This document shows, piece by piece, positions 1-7,476 of a DNA stretch of 64,000 nt. A program made the translations under genes and the position numbers. Below the pieces are notes generated by a model, which saw nothing but the letters and a program-made list of their open reading frames with translations, was not told where the DNA came from and ran no database searches. Source of the stretch: Aquimarina acroporae (GTDB lineage: Bacteria > Bacteroidota > Bacteroidia > Flavobacteriales > Flavobacteriaceae); contig NZ_JALPRE010000003.1 in assembly GCF_023195925.1 (NCBI RefSeq), forward strand, positions 248,001 to 312,000. Direction: 5' to 3'. Each line of letters begins with the position of its first letter. The stretch's first letter is position 1.

Positions 1-20
1 TTCTTTGTTTTTTAACTTAT

Positions 21-74
21 GCCTAACGATTTTGAATAATACTCGTTTTAACTGTGTTTGTTCTTTGTTAGCAG
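21..74 (-). repeat. attC-like site 1 (short, weak)
   Basis: A short interval bounded by CCTAAC (22-27) and GTTAGCAG (67-74). The right core is the exact reverse complement of CTGCTAAC at 656-663, the other end of the acetyltransferase cassette. Internal pairing is poor, so the site is inferred mainly from its right core. Confidence 0.45.
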
Positions 75-122
75 ATAGCTTTATTTGTATTTATAACTAT
101 TTGTTTTCCTAAAATTTCAGGA

Positions 123-647
123 TTAGTTTTTGAAAATAATGGGATGATATTTTTCTACAAAAAGATTAACTTCTTTTTTAGATATCATATTCGGATACGA
201 CATTAGTAACAGTTGTAGTGGAAGTTCATCTTCTTTTATAGGAGGTATTTCATAATAATGTTCATTTAGTTTAAAACCTACTCTTTCATAAAATTTTATT
301 CTACGTTCATTAATATCGGAAGTAGGTAATTCAACCTCCAGTAGTATCGGTTTGTCGACCCTATCAATAAATTTATTTAGAATTAACTTTCCAATACCTT
401 TATTCCTTTGTTCTAAACCCGTAGCAAAATGGTCTATGTATTTATGTGTTTCAAAATCCCACCACAAAATAAATCCTGTAAATTGGTTTTTATCAATTAA
501 AACATCAAAATGATAACAGTCATTTTGCAACACTTTAGATTGATTATCTAACGGTCTTCTCTCTTCAAAAGGAAAAGTATCTTCATAAAGTTTCCAGGCT
601 TCTTTAAAATAATGATCTGAAATACTTTTTAGCCTTATTAGTTTCAT
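123..647 (-). CDS. GNAT-family N-acetyltransferase (cassette 1)
   Basis: A GNAT-fold protein of about 174 residues, likely moving an acetyl group from acetyl-CoA to an unknown amine. The acetyl-CoA-binding segment shows as LEQRNKGIGKLILNKF, the Q/RxxGxG/A-type motif. A longer frame reaches 734, but the extra residues would be encoded by the attC-like repeat. The start at 647 (MKLIRLKS) lies 8 bp inside the cassette core, as in the neighbouring cassettes, and is preferred. The stop is at 123-125. It is the only cassette gene here with a clear enzyme fold; GNATs are common integron cargo. Confidence 0.75.
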   Translation of the reverse strand: MKLIRLKSISDHYFKEAWKLYEDTFPFEERRPLDNQSKVLQNDCYHFDVLIDKNQFTGFILWWDFETHKYIDHFATGLEQRNKGIGKLILNKFIDRVDKPILLEVELPTSDINERRIKFYERVGFKLNEHYYEIPPIKEDELPLQLLLMSYPNMISKKEVNLFVEKYHPIIFKN

Positions 648-655
648 TTCGTTTG

Positions 656-845
656 CTGCTAACGTTCTGTGTACGGTTTGTTTCGCAACGTTGCTATAGC
701 AGTGGGCGAAGTGCAGTGCTGGCGAAGGAAACATTCCGATGAGTTCCTAAGATAGCAAATCTACAATGAATTCCGATTAAGGAATTGCTTCGCCAGTTCG
801 CTACGCTCGTGTCAGCCGCAATGAGCTATACACCTTGTTACCCGC
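656..845 (-). repeat. attC-like site 2, family B
   Basis: Begins CTGCTAAC and ends GTTACCCGC. Its outer arms (GTGTACGG... and ...AGCTATACAC) pair, with an inner TTGTT/CCGCAATG block as in sites 7 and 8. It is the longest member of its family because of extra sequence around 690-720 and 780-815. Confidence 0.7.
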
Positions 846-1269
846 AGATGTTTTTTTCGGCAGTTTTATATTCCTTACTATTATATATTTTGTTCAGTTC
901 AACTTTTAGTTTTTCCATTTCCAAATTCCAATTTTGAGTTGCTTTTCGTGATTTTCGTTTTCCACGTCCAATTTTCAAGTCAAAATGAGAATCAGTAATT
1001 CCAACTTCTCGAGTTATTTGATCAAAACAAAATGGGAAAGCTATATATACAGTTTTATTTTTTGGAACGATTAAACAAAACTTTCCATCAAAATCAGTTT
1101 GAGTTCCGATTGAAGTTCCCAAAACAATTACATTCTGTGCAGGAAACGCTTTTCCATACTCATCAAATAAAGTTCCGGTCAGTTGACGAAATTCAAATTC
1201 CGATTCCGTACTTTGAGACAAAGTCAGATTAAATGTCAGAATTATTAATATGAATATTATTTTTTCCAT
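838..1269 (-). CDS. Secreted carboxypeptidase-D-regulatory-like domain protein (cassette 2)
   Basis: A 143-residue protein with an N-terminal signal peptide (MEKIIFILIILTFNLTLSQ). It is followed by one beta-sandwich of the CarboxypepD_reg-like type, visible as LTGTLFDEYGKAFPAQNVIV, then a GT..D.DGKF turn. Such domains are usually part of TonB-dependent receptors, but here one stands alone. The C-terminus is lysine-rich. The start codon lies 2 bp after the cassette core GTTACCCGC and the TAA stop is inside the core at the other end, so the gene fills its cassette. Function is unknown; envelope location is inferred. Confidence 0.7.
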   Translation of the reverse strand: MEKIIFILIILTFNLTLSQSTESEFEFRQLTGTLFDEYGKAFPAQNVIVLGTSIGTQTDFDGKFCLIVPKNKTVYIAFPFCFDQITREVGITDSHFDLKIGRGKRKSRKATQNWNLEMEKLKVELNKIYNSKEYKTAEKNICG

Positions 1270-1271
1270 TT

Positions 1272-1447
1272 GCGGGTAACGTTAAATATATGTGTCGTAG
1301 CAGGGCAAATAGTGACCTTACTTTTCGATTTTTCTGCGCATTGGTTGCTAACTTTTTCATTCTGCAAGCATTGCGCCTTACCAAATATACAAGAACCATT
1401 CGATTGATCACTTAGCTGCTATGATCACATATATGTTGTTGTAGCTA
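1272..1447 (-). repeat. attC-like site 3, family A
   Basis: Begins GCGGGTAAC and ends GTTGTAGCTA. The arms ATATATGTGTCGTAGCAG and CTGCTATGATCACATATAT pair along their length with one extra unpaired A on the right arm, like the extrahelical bases of folded attC sites. An inner hairpin pairs GCGCATTGGTTGC with GCAAGCATTGCGC. Confidence 0.75.
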
Positions 1448-1449
1448 GT

Positions 1450-1917
1450 TTATTTATTTAATCGCGTTATCATAATCATAATATTCCAGAGCGAGAATAG
1501 GTCACTTCCTTTTTCCGTAATAAAAATCGTTTCTTTTCCGTCAATTTCGGTAACTAACAATTCAGATTCATTGCGTTTTTTAAATTTTTTGAGTTTTGTT
1601 TCACCGGCTTCTGCTTTTTCGAAATATTCTTTCCGATTTTTAGAATCTACATTTTGAATTGAGTTTAGTTTTACAGAGTTGACTTTGGTTCCATCGTATC
1701 CAATAATCTTTTTAGTCCCCAATGCTGTCCAATTATTCTTTGAATCGGTAAAGAGTAAAATTATTTTCCCGTAATCTTCTTGATTAAAATGATTCAAATA
1801 TTTTGCTTTTTTGTCAGCAGTAAGATTGTCAAATAGAAAAACACTACTATTCGGCAAGTTGTGTTGAGAAGCTCTCCACTTAATTCTGTTCTCTATAAAA
1901 TCTGCTGTTTTTTGCAT
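1450..1917 (-). CDS. Hypothetical protein (cassette 3)
   Basis: A 155-residue soluble protein with no signal peptide and no family I recognise. It is lysine-rich with a charged stretch near residues 105-118 (KLKKFKKRNESELL). The middle (FTDSKNNWTALGTKKIIGYDG) resembles the strand-turn-strand pattern of small PH-like folds, but this is only a visual impression. It occupies one cassette whose cores are GTTGTAGCTA and TAGCTACAAC. Confidence 0.65.
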   Translation of the reverse strand: MQKTADFIENRIKWRASQHNLPNSSVFLFDNLTADKKAKYLNHFNQEDYGKIILLFTDSKNNWTALGTKKIIGYDGTKVNSVKLNSIQNVDSKNRKEYFEKAEAGETKLKKFKKRNESELLVTEIDGKETIFITEKGSDLFSLWNIMIMITRLNK

Positions 1918-1927
1918 TCGGTTTAAT

Positions 1928-1988
1928 TAGCTACAACGGTTTGTGTAAAATGCGCTTTAATGCATTTTTACACCTTGTTAGGTATTAT
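1928..1988 (-). repeat. attC-like site 4, short family C
   Basis: A 61-bp site running from TAGCTACAAC to GTTAGGTATTAT. Its arms TGTGTAAAATGC and GCATTTTTACAC form a hairpin with a few unpaired bases around TTTAA. It is much shorter than families A and B and close to classical attC length. Confidence 0.7.
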
Positions 1989-2557
1989 TTTTTACTTAAA
2001 TTTTCTATCCTATCTATCAATTTAAATCCGATGTAGTCACTTTTAGTTTTACCTTCATATCTATGATAGCAATCCCAATAACTTGCAATTCTCTGTTTAG
2101 TTTTAAACCAATAAGTTTCGTTTTCGATTATAAATTTTACTAAGTTTTCTTTGTTAATGGATTCAAATTTCTCCCAGATTAATTCAAGTAATTCAATAAC
2201 ATATTCTCCTATGAGTTGTATTACGTAAGGAATTGTCCAATATTTTTCACTCAAAATTAATTTTTCAAGATTCTTTTCTCTAACGTATCCGTTATGATGT
2301 CGAGTCAATATACAGGCAGTTATCATTTTATGATTATCGGTCAGACCATTTATTTTTAGCTTTGATTCGTCCCAATATATCCGGGAAGGAATTTCAATAT
2401 TTTCTCCGTCAATACACATCTCATATCCCCAATTTGCAGAGTGCTCGCTTTTTGCGTTGATTTTAGAGACAAGAGAATTAATGTCGGGTATTAGGAATTT
2501 CGGAAAAGCATTTTTTAGTTTACTCAATTCATCTTCTATGTCAATGTACTTTTTCAT
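1985..2557 (-). CDS. Hypothetical protein (cassette 4)
   Basis: A 190-residue cytosolic-looking protein without signal peptide or membrane segment. It has a mixed-charge, mostly helical second half with many aromatic residues (TYWFKTKQRIASYWDCYHRYE) and a LTRHHNGYVREKNLEKLI segment. I cannot name a family. The stop codon lies in the extended cassette core at 1977-1988 and the start 3 bp inside the matching core at 2561-2572; these cores match over 12 bp, the longest match in the array. Confidence 0.65.
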   Translation of the reverse strand: MKKYIDIEDELSKLKNAFPKFLIPDINSLVSKINAKSEHSANWGYEMCIDGENIEIPSRIYWDESKLKINGLTDNHKMITACILTRHHNGYVREKNLEKLILSEKYWTIPYVIQLIGEYVIELLELIWEKFESINKENLVKFIIENETYWFKTKQRIASYWDCYHRYEGKTKSDYIGFKLIDRIENLSKK

Positions 2558-2560
2558 CTA

Positions 2561-2741
2561 ATAATACCTAACGTTTAATATATGTGTCGTAGCAGGGCAA
2601 AATGTTACCTAACCATCGACATTTCTGCGCAGATTTTATACTTTAATTCTGCTTTAAAATCTCTGCGCCTTACCAAAAATACAAGAACCATTCGATTAAT
2701 CAGGAATCTAAGCCATGATCACATATATAGTGTTGGCGATA
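2561..2741 (-). repeat. attC-like site 5, family A
   Basis: Begins ATAATACCTAAC and ends GTTGGCGATA. It has family A arms (ATATATGTGTCGTAGCAG on the left, ATGATCACATATATAG on the right) and an inner CTGCGC...GCGC hairpin, with the central loop diverged from the other copies. Confidence 0.7.
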
Positions 2742-2745
2742 GTTT

Positions 2746-3279
2746 TTATTTCCATTCCCAGTCTAAGTTTTCATCTATCGGTATATTGAGTTCGTTCAAC
2801 TTACTTTTGATTAAGTTTGGGTTATCAAGTCCATTTTTTGAAACTATGAATGAAGCTCCATTCGTGAGTTTAATAAAAAAATTGTTTTTAGTCTCGTTTA
2901 CCTTATCGATTTCAGATAGTTTAGTTTTTCCTTCTCCAGTTTTATCTTGTGTAATTAAGTGTTCTGAAGTAAATTCCATTGTTTCCTTTTCTCCAATACG
3001 TCCAGCATAACTTTGACGAGCTATTTTAGAGAAATGTTTTTTTAACTTAGATTGATACAATCGGTCAAAAAATAACAAAGCAAGAATAGCTAATACACCT
3101 AAAATGATTGCAAATTCAAGGTTATTACTCGTATACATATTAATGCTAAAGTAAACTAGAATTCCGGTAACAACTAATTTGCCAATATTTTTTATTTTTT
3201 TGGAGTTTTTGTTTTCATCGATTGAGAATAAATGAAAATCAACAAAATCTTTTTCTTCTAAAATATATTCAAATTTCAT
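2746..3279 (-). CDS. YcxB-like membrane protein (cassette 5)
   Basis: A 177-residue protein. Residues 1-28 form a cytosolic lead, residues 31-75 hold two membrane segments (IGKLVVTGILVYFSINMY and FAIILGVLAILALLFFDRLY), and a cytosolic C-terminal beta domain follows. The order matches the YcxB-like family (two TM segments, then a small PH-like domain with a FIV-type strand near the end). The biochemical role of the family is not known. It fills cassette 5, whose ends match over 10 bp. Confidence 0.7.
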   Translation of the reverse strand: MKFEYILEEKDFVDFHLFSIDENKNSKKIKNIGKLVVTGILVYFSINMYTSNNLEFAIILGVLAILALLFFDRLYQSKLKKHFSKIARQSYAGRIGEKETMEFTSEHLITQDKTGEGKTKLSEIDKVNETKNNFFIKLTNGASFIVSKNGLDNPNLIKSKLNELNIPIDENLDWEWK

Positions 3280-3289
3280 TTTTTATAAT

Positions 3290-3469
3290 TATCGCCAACG
3301 TTTTATATATGTGTCGTAGCAGAGCAAAATGTTACTTTGCTTTTCGATTTTCCCTGCGCATTGGTTGCTAACTTTTTTCTTTTGAACAAGCATTGAGCCC
3401 TACCAAAAATACGATAGCCATTAGATTGATCACTTTGCTGCTATGAACACATATGTGTTGTTGTAGGTA
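3290..3469 (-). repeat. attC-like site 6, family A
   Basis: Begins TATCGCCAAC and ends GTTGTAGGTA. Family A arms are clear (TATATGTGTCGTAGCAG and CTGCTATGAACACATATG) with the same inner hairpin as site 3. Confidence 0.75.
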
Positions 3470-3473
3470 GTTT

Positions 3474-4022
3474 TTATTTTCGTACTAATTTCAAAGTTCT
3501 ATATTTTTCGTCAATTCCGTATTCTCTTTTCGCATCATTTTTGTTCATTTCAAAACTGGTGTAATTTTCAAAATTAGGATTAGTCAAAATCCGTTTAAAA
3601 TTTGATTTCGTAATTTTCTTCTTTTTATGGTCCACAACAATATAGAATTCTTGAAATTTTTGATCAGCTTTTGATTTTAAAAATTGATCTTCGTAAAAAA
3701 CTTCTCCGGTTCGTTTTATTGTCAAACTATCTTTTTCTATTTTCAATTCCGAACCATACAAATCTGTTGCAAGACTAAAAATTCCGTCTTGTTTTATATC
3801 CAGATTTCCTGAGACTTTTAAAAACTCATTTTCTTTTGTGTAATTCAGAGTGTTTGAGTTCCCTAAACAACCAATTAATTCGGTATATCTCAATACTGAA
3901 TCATTTTCAATAATGATAATTCTTTTAGAATTGTTTGCTCTATATGTTGGTTTTTGGGTAGCACACGAACAAATAGAAGTCAGAAGTATAATTGATATAA
4001 CTAATCTTATTTGATTATTCAT
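3474..4022 (-). CDS. Hypothetical lipoprotein (cassette 6)
   Basis: A 182-residue protein beginning with a lipoprotein signal (IILLTSICSC), with the acylated cysteine at about residue 20. The rest is a predicted beta-rich periplasmic domain with no recognised family. Unlike the neighbouring cassettes, about 120 bp of non-coding DNA lies between the start codon and the cassette core (4141-4150), enough for the cassette to carry its own promoter. Confidence 0.65.
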   Translation of the reverse strand: MNNQIRLVISIILLTSICSCATQKPTYRANNSKRIIIIENDSVLRYTELIGCLGNSNTLNYTKENEFLKVSGNLDIKQDGIFSLATDLYGSELKIEKDSLTIKRTGEVFYEDQFLKSKADQKFQEFYIVVDHKKKKITKSNFKRILTNPNFENYTSFEMNKNDAKREYGIDEKYRTLKLVRK

Positions 4023-4140
4023 AACTTAATTCGATTTATTTTAATCGAAAGTAACTTACCTCAATAATTTTAAAAATTACAATTTAGTGAATATACCTTT
4101 TGAGTGAGTAAATGTGGTTTCAGTTAGATAGTTTATGAAT

Positions 4141-4277
4141 TACCTACAACGTTCTGTGTATAGCTTGTTGCGGAATTTTCCGAAGGAAACATTCCGATAA
4201 GTCACCAAGGCAGGAAATCTGCAATGAATTCCGTTAAGGAATTCGGCCGCAATGAGCTATACACGTTGTTACCTACC
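4141..4277 (-). repeat. attC-like site 7, family B
   Basis: Begins TACCTACAAC and ends GTTACCTACC. The arms GTGTATAGCTTGTTGCGG and CCGCAATGAGCTATACAC pair except for two adjacent positions. This is the cleanest palindrome of family B. Confidence 0.75.
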
Positions 4278-4728
4278 GTATTTTTCTTTTTCTTTTTATT
4301 TTTCTCCATTTCCGCTTGTCCATCTCCACAAATATCAGTCCGTTTCCTCCACGTTTTCCATAAATCACAGATGTCTGTTCAGTTGGTTTGTGCAGAGTAA
4401 TTTTCTTAACATCCACTAATAAAATTGAATTCCAGACATTTTTTGCATCCGTTGGATATTCATTTATAACAACAAGTGGAATATCTGGAATTGATGCTCG
4501 GTCACGAATAATTACTTTAGTCGTAGCTGAACGATGCGAAATTTTAACTCCGTTATCAGTTAGAGTATCCTTTTTGTTCGGTTTGAAATTCAAATAATCA
4601 TAGGCTTGATTTTCAATATATTCTTTTAAAGTGGTTTGTCCGTCCAGTTCATTCCAATCCGTTATAATTTCCTGCGCATTGATATTCAATCCGATTATGA
4701 TTAGAATTATGGAAATCAGTTTTTTCAT
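4273..4728 (-). CDS. Secreted stand-alone TonB-receptor plug-like protein (cassette 7)
   Basis: A 151-residue protein with signal peptide MKKLISIILIIIGLNINAQ. The segment IPDIPLVVINEYP, followed by VKKITLHKPTEQTSVIYGKRG and NGLIFVEM, follows the plug-domain pattern of TonB-dependent receptors (PLVVIDG..., then IYGSRGANGVI). No barrel follows, so it is a free plug-like fold with a basic tail (KRKWRKIKRKRKIR). The TAG stop lies inside the cassette core and the start 2 bp inside the other core. Function unknown. Confidence 0.7.
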   Translation of the reverse strand: MKKLISIILIIIGLNINAQEIITDWNELDGQTTLKEYIENQAYDYLNFKPNKKDTLTDNGVKISHRSATTKVIIRDRASIPDIPLVVINEYPTDAKNVWNSILLVDVKKITLHKPTEQTSVIYGKRGGNGLIFVEMDKRKWRKIKRKRKIR

Positions 4729-4730
4729 AT

Positions 4731-4869
4731 GGTAGGTAACGTCTTGGCTATGGTTTGTTGCGGAATGGCACGTGAGTGCAATTCCGATGATGATGCCTAA
4801 GATAGCAAATGCGTGTTAAATTCCGCTAAGGAATTTCACCGCAATGAACTCATAGGCATTGTTATGCAC
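4731..4869 (-). repeat. attC-like site 8, family B
   Basis: Begins GGTAGGTAAC and ends GTTATGCAC. The arms CTATGGTTTGTTGCGG and CCGCAATGAACTCATAG pair with one extra unpaired base, the extrahelical-base feature of attC hairpins. Confidence 0.75.
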
Positions 4870-5138
4870 TGGCTTTTTCATTCAGCCGTTACTTTGCAAA
4901 ATTACTCAAGCAAAGCGATGATTGCTTGCGAACCATTTGCGTCCTGTTTTTCTTCAATTCCCGCGATCGCTTTGCGACTTTGGGTTTAGCGATTACCGTC
5001 ACAAAATAGCGATGCCCTTTATTCCGTCCGATGCTGATAGGGGAGAACCTTTGGAATAGAATTCACCTTTGTAAAAACACTCAGGTCTTCGACTTTTCGT
5101 CCGTCCGCATATCCATCCTACTTTTCAGATTTTAGCTT
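4870..5138. other. ORF-less cassette 8
   Basis: The unit between cores GTTATGCAC (4861-4869) and GTGCATAAC (5139-5147) contains no open frame of useful length on either strand; the longest minus-strand ATG frame I read is about 11 codons. The DNA is richer in G and C than its neighbours and includes short inverted words such as GCGATCGC and repeated AGCGAT. It could be a decayed gene, a non-coding RNA, or a promoter cassette. Matched ends show it moved as a unit. Confidence 0.6.
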
Positions 5139-5211
5139 GTGCATAACGGTAAATATAACAAACGTTGCTGGCCAAAGGGCGGCTATGTTTTGTTATATAG
5201 TGTTATGAGCC
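5139..5211 (-). repeat. attC-like site 9, short family C
   Basis: A 73-bp site from GTGCATAAC to GTTATGAGCC, with arms AAATATAACAAACG and TTTTGTTATATAG and a short GGCC/GGCGGCT-containing loop. The neighbouring gene's stop codon (5193-5195) lies inside its right arm. Confidence 0.7.
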
Positions 5212-5957
5212 GGCTTTTTTGCTTTATACTTTGGTTTTATTTCATAAATATCCAAGTCAGATGTTTTGTCCTTTAAGATATTGTCAATTAATTCAGAGCT
5301 TCCGCAAACAAACGTCATGGGACAGTCATAATCGGTTATAATGCACCATTCATTTCCTGAAGTAGGATAAATTGCACTTGGATTATCTCTTATTTCTGGT
5401 TCAAATTTCACTAGCATATCTAATTCAGATATTTTACCGCGTAAAACTTTATTGTCATCAGTTTCTCTAGTCTTTAGTAAAACATAGTAAAAGTCACTTT
5501 CTACGTTACCATAAATCTTAATTAGGTTGCTTCCGACTATTTTTAGTTCAGTTAGCTCAGATTCTCCTTCTCCCGGATACCATAAATAATCAGGCCATTT
5601 ATTTTTACCTCTTAAATGTTCTTTTGCTATTTTTTCTTTTATTTCGATAGCAGTCTCTAATTCAAATTTCTCTCCGTAACGGTTAAAAAAATCTGAGTAA
5701 TTAATCCGCTCAAACTCATTGTCATTAATATCACTTTCTTTTGGAAAAACTCCTTTTTCGTTAAGTTGCTCAACCTTTTTGTTAATCCAAAACGGATGAA
5801 GAATAACTAAGTATTTTTCATAGTTAGGAGGGCAACACATAGCTTGTAAATACCAAATGAAATTTTGATCATTGATTTTAATGTCCATAGAAACACCTGG
5901 TCCTAATTCAGCATAAGGTTTGATCCATTCAGGTATTTTATTTTGTATAAATTTCAT
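5193..5957 (-). CDS. Hypothetical protein (cassette 9)
   Basis: A 254-residue soluble protein, the largest in the array, with no signal peptide. Aromatic residues are frequent (NFIWYLQAMCCPPNYEKYLVIL, residues about 31-52) and the C-terminal part (YDCPMTFVCGSSELIDNIL) has a strand-then-helix pattern reminiscent of immunity-type proteins, but I cannot assign a family. The last residues and stop codon are read from the attC-like repeat itself, which suggests the 3' end was created or altered when the cassette formed. Confidence 0.65.
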   Translation of the reverse strand: MKFIQNKIPEWIKPYAELGPGVSMDIKINDQNFIWYLQAMCCPPNYEKYLVILHPFWINKKVEQLNEKGVFPKESDINDNEFERINYSDFFNRYGEKFELETAIEIKEKIAKEHLRGKNKWPDYLWYPGEGESELTELKIVGSNLIKIYGNVESDFYYVLLKTRETDDNKVLRGKISELDMLVKFEPEIRDNPSAIYPTSGNEWCIITDYDCPMTFVCGSSELIDNILKDKTSDLDIYEIKPKYKAKKPAHNTI

Positions 5958-5967
5958 TTCTTCGCTT

Positions 5968-6142
5968 GCTCATAACGTTTAATATATGTGTCGTAGCAGA
6001 GCAAATTGTTACCTAGTTTTTCGATTTTTCTGCGCATTGGTTGCTAACTTTTTCTTTCTGCAAGCATTGCGCCTTACCAAAAATACAACAACCATTCGAT
6101 TGATCACTTTGCTACTATGATCAAATATATCGTGTTGTGTAC
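5968..6142 (-). repeat. attC-like site 10, family A
   Basis: Begins GCTCATAAC and ends GTTGTGTAC. Family A arms and inner GCGCATTGGTTGC/GCAAGCATTGCGC hairpin are both intact. Confidence 0.75.
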
Positions 6143-6149
6143 GGTATTT

Positions 6150-6693
6150 TTATTTTTTCAATGAAATAGCTTTAATTAATTCGTTGCTAGATGAGAAGAT
6201 CTTTAATTCTTTTATCTCTCCGCTTGCATTATATTGTATTTCAAATTTTTGTTTTTCCGAAATCATATTTCTCAGTTCAATAATACGATCATTTTTGTCA
6301 TATGTCACTTTGAAATTATATGGCATATTAGAACAAATTATACATCCGGAATATGAATATTCAGTAATCCGGGATTTAGAATCATATTTATATGTATTTG
6401 TCCAATTATTATTGAAATCCTTTTTTTTATTCTCATTTCTCCAAATTACTAATGTTTGATTTTGATAATTTGAGTCAATAAACTTTTCAGGGAAATGATT
6501 AGGAGTGAAGAAATGTTTTCTCATAAATGAAAGGTCTATTTTTTCAGAAACGATATCTATCTTTTCGGTAGTTTTTCGATATTCAGTTCCGTTATTGTAT
6601 TCTGTTACGATAAACTCTTTTTCTATGGTTTGTCCTGATAAAAAACTAAAGGCCAGAATTAAAATAAATAGTTAGCTTCATTAGGTCTTTCAT
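6150..6693 (-). pseudogene. Frameshifted secreted hypothetical protein (cassette 10)
   Basis: An intact frame of 124 codons starts at 6524, but that methionine is internal. A start at 6693, 4 bp inside the cassette core as in other cassettes, reads MKDLMKLTIYF and then hits a stop. One base later the reading frame of the downstream gene contains ILAFSFLSGQT, completing a normal signal peptide, and runs open into the 124-codon frame. One extra base near 6660 (or two missing) therefore breaks the gene between the two halves of its signal peptide. The mature part carries YDSKSRITEYSYSG, a pattern seen in YD/RHS-like repeats. It may be a true mutation or a sequencing error. Confidence 0.65.
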
Positions 6694-6696
6694 ATT

Positions 6697-6871
6697 GTAC
6701 ACAACGTTTAATATATGTGTCGTAGCAGGGCAAAATGTTATCCTGCTTTTCGATTTTTCTGCGCATTGGTTGCTACTTTTAACATTTTTGCAAGCAATGC
6801 GCCTTACCAAAAACACAACAACCATTGGATTGATCACTTAGTTACTATAACATATAAACCTTGTCGGCTGT
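6697..6871 (-). repeat. attC-like site 11, family A
   Basis: Begins GTACACAAC and ends GTCGGCTGT, where the expected GTT is GTC. The left arm is canonical, the right arm partly degenerate (ACTATAACATATAAACC). This may be a decaying site. Confidence 0.65.
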
Positions 6872-6877
6872 TGTGAT

Positions 6878-7453
6878 TTAATTTTTAGATAACTTATTCA
6901 CTTTAGGTTGAATTATCCATATCCCAACAAAATAAAACCACAACAAAAAGAATTCACCAGCGAAATCTCCAAACCTAACTGTTCTTTTTAGTTCTACAGT
7001 TTTTATAGTTTTTGCAACAAAATACATTGTGTAAAAAATACAAAACATTGAAAAAAGATGTAATGGTAATATTATTCCAATAATCTCTGAGTCATTTGTG
7101 TTGTTTAATCCATTAAAAAAATCTGTCATATAGATTAAAAAGAAAAGAATGTAAATTAATGGGAAAAAGAAAAAAAGCTTGAACCTTCCAGTTTGCATTT
7201 TTAATTCCGATGGAATTTGTTTTTTTAATCCCATCACAATTGACCAAAACCAACCAAAAAAAAGTACAGTAAATAAAATCATTATTATTGGGAATAGGTC
7301 AAAGGAATTCAAAATATCCTCGGAATTAGAGTTTGCATCAGCTTCAAAATCCGAAAAAAAAGAAAACATAGTGTAAAACTGAAAAATTAGAGGAATTCCC
7401 AATAGCAGAAAAAATAATTGCCAATGTTTAAGTTTTAAGAAAAAATTTATCAT
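6878..7453 (-). CDS. Polytopic membrane protein (cassette 11)
   Basis: A 191-residue protein with about five hydrophobic segments: residues 10-30 (LKHWQLFFLLLGIPLIFQFY), 52-72, 90-110, 125-147 and 168-183. Phenylalanine is very frequent. There is no recognisable catalytic motif and I cannot name a family. It is the last complete cassette before the chromosomal mutS-like gene. Confidence 0.65.
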   Translation of the reverse strand: MINFFLKLKHWQLFFLLLGIPLIFQFYTMFSFFSDFEADANSNSEDILNSFDLFPIIMILFTVLFFGWFWSIVMGLKKQIPSELKMQTGRFKLFFFFPLIYILFFLIYMTDFFNGLNNTNDSEIIGIILPLHLFSMFCIFYTMYFVAKTIKTVELKRTVRFGDFAGEFFLLWFYFVGIWIIQPKVNKLSKN

Positions 7454-7476
7454 CTAGTTTTTAGAGTTGTTAAATT

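Noticed and set aside
656..734. N-terminal extension of the acetyltransferase to 734
   Set aside because: The added residues are encoded by the attC-like repeat and do not resemble a GNAT N-terminus; the start at 647 fits the cassette pattern.
1229..1411. 60-codon minus-strand frame with VYLVRRNACRMKK
   Set aside because: It is read from the family A attC-like repeat; a near copy appears at 6646-6837 from another copy of the repeat. Both are by-products of the palindrome.
2582..3010. 142-codon plus-strand frame
   Set aside because: It begins in an attC-like site and runs antisense through the YcxB-like gene. The minus-strand gene has coherent membrane and domain structure; this frame has none.
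6646..6837. 63-codon minus-strand frame spanning site 11
   Set aside because: It joins the repeat to the first codons of the broken cassette 10 gene; only the last part (from 6693) is part of that gene.
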